From: Desulfobacteraceae bacterium
GTDB taxonomy: Bacteria > Desulfobacterota > Desulfobacteria > Desulfobacterales > Desulfosalsimonadaceae
DNA: 7,681 nt
NCBI GenBank assembly: GCA_024636355.1
Contig: JAGXHH010000127.1
Span: 1-7,681 of the forward strand
Direction of reading: 5' to 3'
Positions 1-6,210 of the stretch are shown here, piece after piece. The notes under the pieces were generated by a model. The model had not been told where the DNA came from. It did not search any database and worked only from the letters and a program-made list of their open reading frames with translations. The position numbers and the translations under genes are program-made. Each line of letters starts with the position of its first letter. Position 1 is the first letter of the stretch.

Positions 1-3000
1 GATGAGCTCGAGCGCGCCTGCGAAAGACAGCTCCCGTATCTTGCCCCCCGGCCGGTCCGTTTCCTGCTCAGTTCTGAAATCAGCACCATCTATAAAAAAG
101 ACGGGGCCACCCGCAAACTTCATCACCTGGTCTTTTTTTCCGGGACGGATGATGTGACCCGGTTCAATGCACGGCTCGGGCAGATCGGCAATCTGAAATC
201 CGACGGTCGGCCGATCCTGGGGATCGATTCGCGCAACCTGCTCGAAATCGTACTCGACACCGCCAAAGACGGATACCTCATTCCCGCCCACATCTGGACA
301 CCCTGGTTTTCCCTGTACGGCTCCAAATCGGGGTTCGACACAATAGCGCATTGTTTTGCCGACCTGAGCGATCAGATCTTTGCCGCTGAAACCGGCCTGT
401 CGTCGGATCCGCCCATGAACTGGCGTGTACGCGATCTTGACCGCATCACCCTGATATCCAACTCCGATGCCCATTCACCGGCCAACCTCGGACGCGAAGC
501 AAACCTGTTTGATACCGAACTGTCGTATGCCGCCATTTTCGATGCCCTCAAAACCGGTGATCCGGAAGCCTTCGGCGGCACGCTCGAATTTTTCCCCGAA
601 GAAGGCAAATACCACCAGGACGGCCACCGCAAGTGCGGGGTCAACCTGCAACCTGCAGAAACCCTGTCGTATGATTGCAAGTGCCCGGTCTGCGGCCACC
701 CGGTCACCCTCGGCGTACAGTACCGTGTCAACCAGCTTGCCGGCAGGCCCGAAGGCGGCAAACCCGAACGGACCCACCCGTTTTACAGCCTGATCCCCCT
801 GGCGGAAATTTTGTCCGAAATTGCCGGGGTCGGCCCCAAAAGCAAAAAAGTGGACGGGCTTTACCAGAAAACCCTGGAAGCCCTCGGACCGGAGATCGAC
901 ATCCTGCTCGAAATCCCCGTCGATGTGATCGCCGGGGCCGGAATTCCGCTTCTGGGCGAGGCGATCGACCGGATGCGGCAGGGGCGGGTGCACACGATGG
1001 CGGGGTATGACGGCGAATACGGCCGCATCACGATTTTTACCCCGGACGAACGCGATGCGCTGATCGGCCAGAAATCCCTGTTTGCCGTCCCCGCTCCCCC
1101 GTCGAAAAAGCAGGAGCAGTGCCCAAGCCCAACCGGAACACTCGTTTTCCCCCCGGCCAGAACGGCGCCTGTCGCAGCCGGAAGGTGCCCGGCTGCCGTT
1201 CTGCCTTCATCATCTGCTGAGAGCCTGTCGATGCTTGCCGGGTTAAACGATGCCCAGAAACGGGCGGTCACCCATCCCGGAGGCCCCCTGCTGATTGTCG
1301 CCGGTCCCGGCACCGGCAAGACCCGGACCCTTACCTGCCGGATCGCCTGGCTCCTGGACCGGAACATCGCATCCCCCGATCAGATATTAGCCGTTACGTT
1401 TACCAACAAAGCGGCCCGCGAGATGGCCGACCGGCTCGCGGCGATGCTGGAAAAAACGGAACAACTCCCCCGGGTGGGCACCTTTCACGCGATCTGCTTC
1501 TCGTTCTTAAAGGAAATCGTGCAAAACCGGGAGCATGCCATTATCGACGACATCGACCGAAAGCTCCTGGTCGCCGCGGCCATCGAACAGGTTGAAAAAA
1601 CCGGCAGGCCGATCGGCCGCCGGCGGGTCGATGCGGTTGCAGACGGGATTGTGGCGGCCAAACAGCAGCTCCTTGCCCCGGAGGACGATCTCTCAGATGT
1701 CGCCGGTGATCTGGATGCCGGCGTTTTAGCCGATGCCTACTCAGCCTACCAGGAACTGCTCAACCTTCAGCGGCTCTATGACTACGAGGACCTGATCCAC
1801 CGGGTCGTCCGGCATATGGAAGCCAATGAGCCGTTCCGGCAGGCGCTTGGCGACCGGTTCCGGTTCCTGTTCATCGATGAATACCAGGATCTTAATTATG
1901 CCCAGTACCGGCTGGTCCGCCTGCTGATGCCCGGCGGCGGTGATCTTTGCGTCATCGGGGACCCGGACCAGTCGATCTACGGCTTCCGGGGCGCCGATGT
2001 CCGTTTTTTCGATTCTTTTGCCAACGATTATCCCGGGGCTGCCGTTATCCGCCTGGACCGGAATTACCGTTCAACGGAGACGATCCTTTCGGCGGCCATG
2101 CAGGTCATTTCACCCAATTACGGCCAGGCCGTCCCAAAACGGATCTATTCGAAAATCAACGGACTCCCCCATGTGGGATGGCTTACGGCCGAGACCGAAC
2201 AGGGCGAAGCGGTCGTAATCGGCAAGACCATTGAACGGATGATCGGCGGCACCGGATTTGACTTCCACGATTTCGACAAGCAGAAAACCGGCAAAAGCGG
2301 GCAGCGGTCTTTTTCCGATTTCGCCGTTGTCTACCGGACCCGGGCCCAGGGCGACCTGATCGCAGACGTCCTGGAAAAAGCCGGCATTGCCTGCGGGCGG
2401 GCGAACAAGGCGGCGGCCTTCGGGAAAAAAGGCGTATGTGAACCGGTCTCCGCCTTAAAACTCATCGAAGGCGGCGGAACGCTCCCGGACCTGGAACGGG
2501 TGATCGGCATTCTGGTCCCGGAATTCTGCTTGGAGGATGTCCCTGTTTTGATCACGTGGAGCCGGAACCGCCGACTGGGGATCAACAGCCTTATCGCCGA
2601 AGCCGGCCGCCTCGGGGCAGCGGGGTTGAGCGATGCCGGCACCCGGCAGTTGCAGCACCTGCTGACCCGGCTGGCCGAATTGTCACAGCAGATCGCCGGA
2701 CGGACCGTGGCCGAAAAATTAGACGTCGTCTATTACAATATCGCCCCGGCTATCCCGGGCGGGAAAAAATCGGACGTTGCCATGGAATACCTTGCATCGC
2801 TTGCCCGTGACTGCGGCACGGACACGCACCTGTTTTTTGAAACCATCGCCCTTCAAACCGATCCGGATTTCGCCGGCGACCGGGCGGAGAAGGTTGCCCT
2901 GCTGACCATGCACGCCGCAAAGGGACTCGAGTTTCCCGTGGTCTTCGTGGCCGGGTGCGAAGACGGCCTGATCCCGTTTCGCCGGCCCGGGCGCAGCACC

Positions 3001-3219
3001 GATATGGCAGAAGAGCGCCGCCTCTTCTATGTAGCGGTCACCCGCGCCGAAGAAGAACTCTACCTGTGCTCGGCCCGGCGCCGCACGATTTTCGGCAGGC
3101 CGGAAGAACAGCGGGTTTCGCCGTTTCTTTCCGATATCGACCGGCACCTGCTGCACCGGATTGCAGACGATACCTTTCGGCCAAAACCGAAACAGGTGCA
3201 GCTGAAACTGTTCTCTTAA
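1..3219 (+). CDS. EndoQ-UvrD fusion: PHP-family endonuclease Q joined to SF1A helicase (5' partial)
   Basis: The reading frame is open from base 1, so the start lies upstream; the GTG at 154 is internal, because EndoQ-type sequence (FLLSSEISTIYKKDG) precedes it. About 70-80 N-terminal residues, including the first PHP metal motif, are probably missing. Visible EndoQ features are AHIWTPW (286-306), GLSSDPPMNW, the metal-site motif NSDAH (460-474), and a zinc-finger-like set of cysteines (codons at 634, 676, 682, 691). A Pro/Ala/Ser-rich linker (about 1084-1235) leads to a complete helicase: Walker A AGPGTGKT (1300-1323), DEYQD (1876-1890), GDPDQSIYGFRG (1957-1992), TMHAAKGLE (2905-2931) and EERRLFYVAVTRA (3010-3048). 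EndoQ enzymes cut 5' of deaminated bases and abasic sites; UvrD-type motors translocate 3'-5' on single strands. The fusion suggests a one-chain repair machine for deaminated DNA (inference). Domain identities are near certain from motifs; the activity of the fusion is not shown by the sequence. Confidence 0.93.
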   Translation, partial: DELERACERQLPYLAPRPVRFLLSSEISTIYKKDGATRKLHHLVFFSGTDDVTRFNARLGQIGNLKSDGRPILGIDSRNLLEIVLDTAKDGYLIPAHIWTPWFSLYGSKSGFDTIAHCFADLSDQIFAAETGLSSDPPMNWRVRDLDRITLISNSDAHSPANLGREANLFDTELSYAAIFDALKTGDPEAFGGTLEFFPEEGKYHQDGHRKCGVNLQPAETLSYDCKCPVCGHPVTLGVQYRVNQLAGRPEGGKPERTHPFYSLIPLAEILSEIAGVGPKSKKVDGLYQKTLEALGPEIDILLEIPVDVIAGAGIPLLGEAIDRMRQGRVHTMAGYDGEYGRITIFTPDERDALIGQKSLFAVPAPPSKKQEQCPSPTGTLVFPPARTAPVAAGRCPAAVLPSSSAESLSMLAGLNDAQKRAVTHPGGPLLIVAGPGTGKTRTLTCRIAWLLDRNIASPDQILAVTFTNKAAREMADRLAAMLEKTEQLPRVGTFHAICFSFLKEIVQNREHAIIDDIDRKLLVAAAIEQVEKTGRPIGRRRVDAVADGIVAAKQQLLAPEDDLSDVAGDLDAGVLADAYSAYQELLNLQRLYDYEDLIHRVVRHMEANEPFRQALGDRFRFLFIDEYQDLNYAQYRLVRLLMPGGGDLCVIGDPDQSIYGFRGADVRFFDSFANDYPGAAVIRLDRNYRSTETILSAAMQVISPNYGQAVPKRIYSKINGLPHVGWLTAETEQGEAVVIGKTIERMIGGTGFDFHDFDKQKTGKSGQRSFSDFAVVYRTRAQGDLIADVLEKAGIACGRANKAAAFGKKGVCEPVSALKLIEGGGTLPDLERVIGILVPEFCLEDVPVLITWSRNRRLGINSLIAEAGRLGAAGLSDAGTRQLQHLLTRLAELSQQIAGRTVAEKLDVVYYNIAPAIPGGKKSDVAMEYLASLARDCGTDTHLFFETIALQTDPDFAGDRAEKVALLTMHAAKGLEFPVVFVAGCEDGLIPFRRPGRSTDMAEERRLFYVAVTRAEEELYLCSARRRTIFGRPEEQRVSPFLSDIDRHLLHRIADDTFRPKPKQVQLKLFS
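1069..1083 (+). other. Candidate internal clamp-binding peptide QKSLF
   Basis: This encodes QKSLF, exactly where the EndoQ domain ends and the low-complexity linker starts. Bacterial beta-clamp ligands typically carry QL[SD]LF or QxxLF-like peptides in flexible tails. Archaeal EndoQ is known to work with PCNA, so a clamp motif at the end of this domain would be the bacterial counterpart. The match is short and the role is inferred. Confidence 0.45.
3199..3213 (+). other. Candidate C-terminal beta-clamp-binding peptide QLKLF
   Basis: The protein ends in KPKQVQLKLFS. QLKLF differs from the bacterial sliding-clamp consensus QL[SD]LF only at the middle residue and sits one residue from the C-terminus behind a basic, probably flexible tail. 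This is the usual placement for a clamp tether. Function is inferred from motif and position. Confidence 0.6.
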
Positions 3220-3220
3220 A

Positions 3221-3272
3221 AGCAGAATCCAGGAGCCAGAAGAAAAGCAGAATATAGAATCCAGGAGCCAGA
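3221..3272. repeat. Short direct repeat GAATCCAGGAGCCAGA, two copies
   Basis: GAATCCAGGAGCCAGA occurs identically at 3225-3240 and 3257-3272, a 32-base period, directly after the stop codon of the helicase fusion. An AAAAGCAGAAT string also recurs at 3218 and 3244. Purine-rich arrays of this type lie between genes in several Desulfobacterota genomes as I recall them; no function is evident. Confidence 0.75.
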
Positions 3273-3286
3273 ATTCAGAATAAAAC

Positions 3287-3510
3287 AATCTGGTTATCCG
3301 GAAAACTCCAGTTAATGATTTCTCTCGCAGAGCCGCTGAGGACGCGGAGAGTTCCTCTGCGCTCCCAGCGCCTCTGCGAGAGAGGATATCCGATCTCCTT
3401 GGCGCCAAAAAGCTTAGGATTGCCCATTACTGGAGCGAACCAGATAAATTATGTACAAAACCTGCCACATTGCAGTACACAAAGAATCTGGTTGCGGGAA
3501 AAACTCCGGT
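3287..3510. repeat. Imperfect direct repeat flanking the palindrome
   Basis: AATCTGGTT at 3287-3295 and 3485-3493 is followed in both places, after a few diverged bases, by AAAACTCC[AG]GT (ending at 3312 and 3510). The 26-base segments agree at roughly 20 positions. They bracket the 3321-3383 palindrome and may be remnants of a duplicated or composite repeat unit. Confidence 0.45.
3321..3383. repeat. Long imperfect palindrome (REP-like intergenic repeat)
   Basis: The arm TCTCTCGCAGAG (3321-3332) is perfectly complementary to CTCTGCGAGAGA (3372-3383). Pairing continues inward with a few mismatches and bulges (CGCTG with CAGCG, then GCGGAGAG against CTCTGCGC) to a loop near 3352-3354. This folds the 63 bases into one long hairpin. 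It resembles the widespread CTCTGCG/CGCAGAG family of dispersed intergenic repeats. No T-run follows, so a role as an intrinsic terminator is unlikely. Confidence 0.8.
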
Positions 3511-3523
3511 GCGTTTTCATATT

Positions 3524-3723
3524 AACCCCGAAGGGGTTGCACATATCAGCCCGGGGCAGCGCCCCGGGGAAAGATGAAAAGAAGTAGGAGGAGCCCTGAA
3601 AGGGCGATACATAGAGACAAATGAATTTATACATGTCACGCCCTTTCAGGACTCCATTTCCTTGGCTGTTCTTTCCCGGGGCGTTGCCCCGGGCTGGTAT
3701 GTGATGCCCTTTCAGGGCATTAA
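3524..3723. repeat. Two structured repeats in head-to-head inverted orientation (REPIN/MITE-like)
   Basis: The left unit (3524-3615) and the reverse complement of the right unit (about 3631-3723) align over most of their length. The shared order is a terminal hairpin, a CACATA[TC]CAGCC segment, a GCCCGGGGC/GCCCCGGG hairpin, an A/G-rich spacer, and CCTGAAAGGGCG. The terminal hairpins are AACCCCGAAGGGGTT (3524-3538) and ATGCCCTTTCAGGGCAT (3704-3720); their stems differ in sequence but each pairs perfectly. A short AT-rich segment separates the units. The whole could fold as a large cruciform or as nested hairpins. It carries no ORF or transposase, so any mobility would need an enzyme in trans. 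Confidence 0.8.
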
Positions 3724-3749
3724 AATCTCACTATTAAATACACTGATAA

Positions 3750-5171
3750 ATGACTAAAATTCCGATACCACAGATTACCAACCTGTTCGGTCGGTCGATC
3801 CAGCTCGATGCCATGCTCGATGAAATACCGATGGCCATCGTCATCCTCGATCCGGATCGCCGGATCGTTTATATGAACAAGTCGGTTTCAGCCCTGACCG
3901 GCTACTCTCTTGCTGAAGCCCGTGGCATTTCCTGTCACAACATCATCCGAAGCGGCGCCTGCATCAAATCCTGTCCGCTTGCGCGAATAAAAAAAGACTC
4001 CGAACCGGTCTGCGTCCAGAGCGACCTGATCAACCGGGATCACCAGCGGATTCCGATCCGGATCACCCTTGCCCCCCTGACCGATTCAGACGGAAACGTG
4101 ACCGGCTACATAGAGTCGATCGAGGATATCCGGTCGTTCAACGTTCCCGGCGAAGACCATAGCCATGCCTTCCAGTTCTCCGAGATGATCGGAAAAAGCC
4201 CCGGCATGACAAAGGTTTTCCAGATGCTCCCCTTAATCGCCTTAAACGATTCGTCCGTGCTGATCACCGGAGAGACGGGCACCGGAAAGGATCTTGCGGC
4301 CGAAGCGATTCACGAGGCATCCAACCGGGCCAAGGGGCTGTTTATCAAGATCAACTGCGGGGCACTGCCGGAAACCCTGCTCGAATCGGAACACTTCGGA
4401 CACCAGAAAGGCGCGTTTACCGGCGCTGTGGAAAACAAGCCCGGCCGGTTCCGCCTGGCGCACAACGGAACACTTTACCTCACGGAAATCGGGGACCTGC
4501 CTCTGCCGCTCCAGGTCAAGCTGCTGACCTTTCTCGACGACCGCGTCATCTACCCGCTGGGGAGCACCAAGGGCTTCGAGGTAAATGTGCGGGTAATCGC
4601 CGGCACCCACCGGGATCTGATGCAGATGGTCCGCGACGGACGCTTCCGCAAAGACCTGCTGTTCCGCCTTAATGTCGTGCGGCTGCACCTGCCGCCGCTG
4701 CGGGACCGCGAAGATGACATCCGGCTGCTGATGGACCACTTCCTGAACACCTTCACCCGGAATTTCGGCAGGAAAATTTCCGGTTTTTCCAAAGACGCCC
4801 TGCTGATGCTCAAGAGTTACCCGTACCCGGGAAACGTGCGCGAACTGCGCAACATCATCGAGTATGCCGTTAACGTCAGCCAGGGTGCACGGATCGAAGT
4901 GCCCGATCTGCCGGCATACCTGAGCGAACCCCCGGCATCGGTCCAGACGGTTCCGGGAGAATCGCCCCCCGATGATTACCCCGGCGCCGGCCGTATCCCG
5001 GAACATGGGGCGCTGCCCGTCCGGACCGGCGCCAACTGGGGTGAAACCGAAAAGCAGATGATTTTAGACGCCCTGGTAAAAGCCGGCGGCCGGCGCAGCC
5101 GGGCGGCGGAACTCCTTGGCTGGGGACGGAGCACCTTGTGGCGAAAAATGAAGCTGCATGAAATTGGTTAA
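3750..5171 (+). CDS. Sigma-54-dependent transcriptional activator (PAS - AAA+ - Fis HTH)
   Basis: This 473-residue enhancer-binding protein has an N-terminal PAS domain (about 17-130), an AAA+ domain (about 143-370), a Pro-rich linker and a Fis-type helix-turn-helix (438-473). The PAS domain carries C62-H63, C71, C75-P-L and C88, a pattern suited to a metal, heme, Fe-S or thiol switch (inference). In the AAA+ part, Walker A GETGTGK is at 174-180, the sigma-54 contact loop GAFTGA at 221-226, and the two arginines expected for the arginine-finger region are R300 and R306. Walker B reads LYLTEI instead of the usual LFLDEI, so the Mg-coordinating Asp is Thr245. No receiver domain is present, so it senses through PAS rather than a fused receiver. 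The ATG at 3750 has no good Shine-Dalgarno sequence, but homology starts soon after it. It probably activates sigma-54 promoters such as that at 6185 (inference). Confidence 0.93.
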   Translation: MTKIPIPQITNLFGRSIQLDAMLDEIPMAIVILDPDRRIVYMNKSVSALTGYSLAEARGISCHNIIRSGACIKSCPLARIKKDSEPVCVQSDLINRDHQRIPIRITLAPLTDSDGNVTGYIESIEDIRSFNVPGEDHSHAFQFSEMIGKSPGMTKVFQMLPLIALNDSSVLITGETGTGKDLAAEAIHEASNRAKGLFIKINCGALPETLLESEHFGHQKGAFTGAVENKPGRFRLAHNGTLYLTEIGDLPLPLQVKLLTFLDDRVIYPLGSTKGFEVNVRVIAGTHRDLMQMVRDGRFRKDLLFRLNVVRLHLPPLRDREDDIRLLMDHFLNTFTRNFGRKISGFSKDALLMLKSYPYPGNVRELRNIIEYAVNVSQGARIEVPDLPAYLSEPPASVQTVPGESPPDDYPGAGRIPEHGALPVRTGANWGETEKQMILDALVKAGGRRSRAAELLGWGRSTLWRKMKLHEIG

Positions 5172-5229
5172 ACGCCTGGTAAAAATTCATCCGTTGAAAA
5201 CAGGATCAACCGGAGTTATCACTACAATA

Positions 5230-5589
5230 ATGAAAACGCCAAATAAAATCCTTATTCCTCTCTATGGCCAGGAAGTGGCTCCGAGGTTCGATCTGACAGC
5301 CGAGGCGGTAATCGTCACCCCGGAGCAAAACGGGCCGGGCCGGGTGGAAAAATTTATCGTGCTTCCGCAGGTTTCTGCGGAAAAACTGTGCCACCTCATA
5401 TTGACCGAAGGCATCGGCACGGTTATCTGCGGCGGTATTGAAGAGGAATACTACCAGTACCTGACCTGGAAACGGATCCAGGTTATAGACTCCGTAATCG
5501 GACCGTTGGAAGCGGTGATCGACCGATTCGTCCGCAACGAACTGACCACCGGCGATATCGTTGCCGACAATTCGGAGACAGCCGAATGA
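5230..5589 (+). CDS. NifX/NifB-like (dinitrogenase iron-molybdenum cofactor-binding domain) protein
   Basis: This is a small cytosolic single-domain protein of 119 residues. The opening KILIPLYGQEVAPRFD matches the start of the NifX/NifB C-terminal fold, which typically begins KIAIP...VAP.F. The later TVICGGIEEEYYQYL and the GPLEAVIDRF helix match its glycine-rich loop and C-terminal part. Family members bind Fe-S or Fe-Mo precursor clusters; many in anaerobes lie outside nitrogenase clusters and have unknown roles. I chose ATG 5230 because the domain begins right there. A frame-matched ATG at 5158 would add 24 residues and overlap the activator gene. The nearest GGAG (5212-5215) is somewhat far, so the start is not fully settled. 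The gene begins 58 bases after the activator and overlaps the receiver gene at its stop, which suggests one operon. Confidence 0.85.
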   Translation: MKTPNKILIPLYGQEVAPRFDLTAEAVIVTPEQNGPGRVEKFIVLPQVSAEKLCHLILTEGIGTVICGGIEEEYYQYLTWKRIQVIDSVIGPLEAVIDRFVRNELTTGDIVADNSETAE

Positions 5590-5942
5590 ACGTGCTGCTT
5601 GTCGATGACGAGGCGGAATTTGTCACCACGCTGGCCGAGCGTCTGGAATTCCGCGGATTTCCGACAAAGACGGCCCGGGACGGCCAACAGGCCCTGCTGA
5701 TGGTCGAAGAAGGCGCCTTCGATGTGATCGTACTCGACGTGATGATGCCCGACCTGAGCGGACTTGCAGTACTCCGCCAGGTAAAGGCCCGACATCCGGA
5801 ACTGCCGGTGATCCTGTTGACCGGTTACGGATCGACCCGGGACGGCATGGAAGGAATGCGACTCGGCGCCTTTGATTACCTGATGAAACCCGTCGACATT
5901 GACGAACTGATGTCCACACTCGAAGCCGCCCTGAAGCGGTAG
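5586..5942 (+). CDS. Stand-alone response-regulator receiver protein (CheY-like)
   Basis: This 118-residue protein is a receiver domain with no output domain. The phosphorylation site is intact: acidic pair D7-D8, phospho-acceptor D51 in VIVLDVMMPD, T79 in LLTGYG and K101 in the MKP motif. It therefore should accept phosphate from a histidine kinase and act through protein contacts. Its ATG overlaps the TGA of the NifX-like gene (ATGA), with GGAG at 5574-5577 eight bases upstream, pointing to translational coupling. No kinase lies in the window, so its partner is encoded elsewhere. The most obvious local targets are the activator upstream or the transport genes downstream, but that is conjecture. 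Confidence 0.95.
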   Translation: MNVLLVDDEAEFVTTLAERLEFRGFPTKTARDGQQALLMVEEGAFDVIVLDVMMPDLSGLAVLRQVKARHPELPVILLTGYGSTRDGMEGMRLGAFDYLMKPVDIDELMSTLEAALKR

Positions 5943-6184
5943 AGATCGGACCCAAGATCAACCGAAGCACACCGCAATTTGCGACGGGGAAATTTTAAAC
6001 TTATAGCCTGACACCCTCCCCGCCCCCCAGGTTACCGCCGGACCCCCCTATTTGTTCCAATTTGTTTCTTAATGATTCATAAAAAACGTTTCATATCGTA
6101 TCAAAGCGTTCCCGCAGACGTCCCTTCCGTTTTTCGAATAAAGTAAACAATTCCTTTTACCTACGATTCCCGGCAACCCTCTTC

Positions 6185-6200
6185 TGGTATGGTTCTTGCT
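6185..6200 (+). promoter_or_regulatory. Sigma-54 (-24/-12) promoter
   Basis: TGGTATGGTTCTTGCT matches the consensus TGGCACG-N4-TTGC[AT] at nearly every key position. The invariant GG (6186-6187) and GC (6198-6199) have the correct spacing. Transcription would begin near 6211 and run rightward toward the degenerate receiver and CBS genes. An enhancer-binding protein would be required, and one is encoded 1 kb upstream. Confidence 0.85.
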
Positions 6201-6210
6201 ACTTTGAGAC

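Larger units (their letters stand above)
3220..3749. other. Gene-free repeat island
   Basis: These 530 bases between the helicase fusion and the sigma-54 activator hold no credible gene. Short open frames here run through palindromic repeats and have no protein-like character. Three repeat types lie side by side (listed separately), along with about 100 bases (3390-3484) in which I see nothing specific. I see no hairpin followed by a T-run, so no classical terminator for the upstream gene, and no clear sigma-70 or sigma-54 promoter for the downstream gene. A TGGTATG at 3696-3702 lacks a correctly spaced -12 element. Confidence 0.8.

Noticed and set aside
154..156. GTG as the start of the EndoQ-helicase gene
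   Set aside because: The frame is open to base 1 and encodes conserved EndoQ sequence before this codon, so the real start is outside the window.
2719..3408. 229-codon minus-strand ORF opposite the helicase 3' end
   Set aside because: It is the antisense shadow of a GC-rich gene with clear helicase motifs on the + strand; its translation has no recognisable domain.
3315..3634. Small ORFs on both strands in the repeat island
   Set aside because: They read through palindromic repeats, lack ribosome sites and have no protein-like composition.
3696..3710. Sigma-54-like TGGTATG upstream of the activator gene
   Set aside because: The GC that should form the -12 element is two bases too close, and the sequence is part of the inverted repeat.
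3321..3723. CRISPR array
   Set aside because: Repeats are inverted and palindromic with no regular direct repeats or unique spacers, and no cas gene is present.
4242..5006. 254-codon minus-strand ORF opposite the activator gene
   Set aside because: It lies fully antisense to conserved AAA+ motifs and shows no protein family signature; codon-bias shadowing explains its length.
5158..5229. Upstream ATG for the NifX-like gene
   Set aside because: The added residues precede the conserved domain start, overlap the activator gene and lack a ribosome site; ATG 5230 fits the family better.
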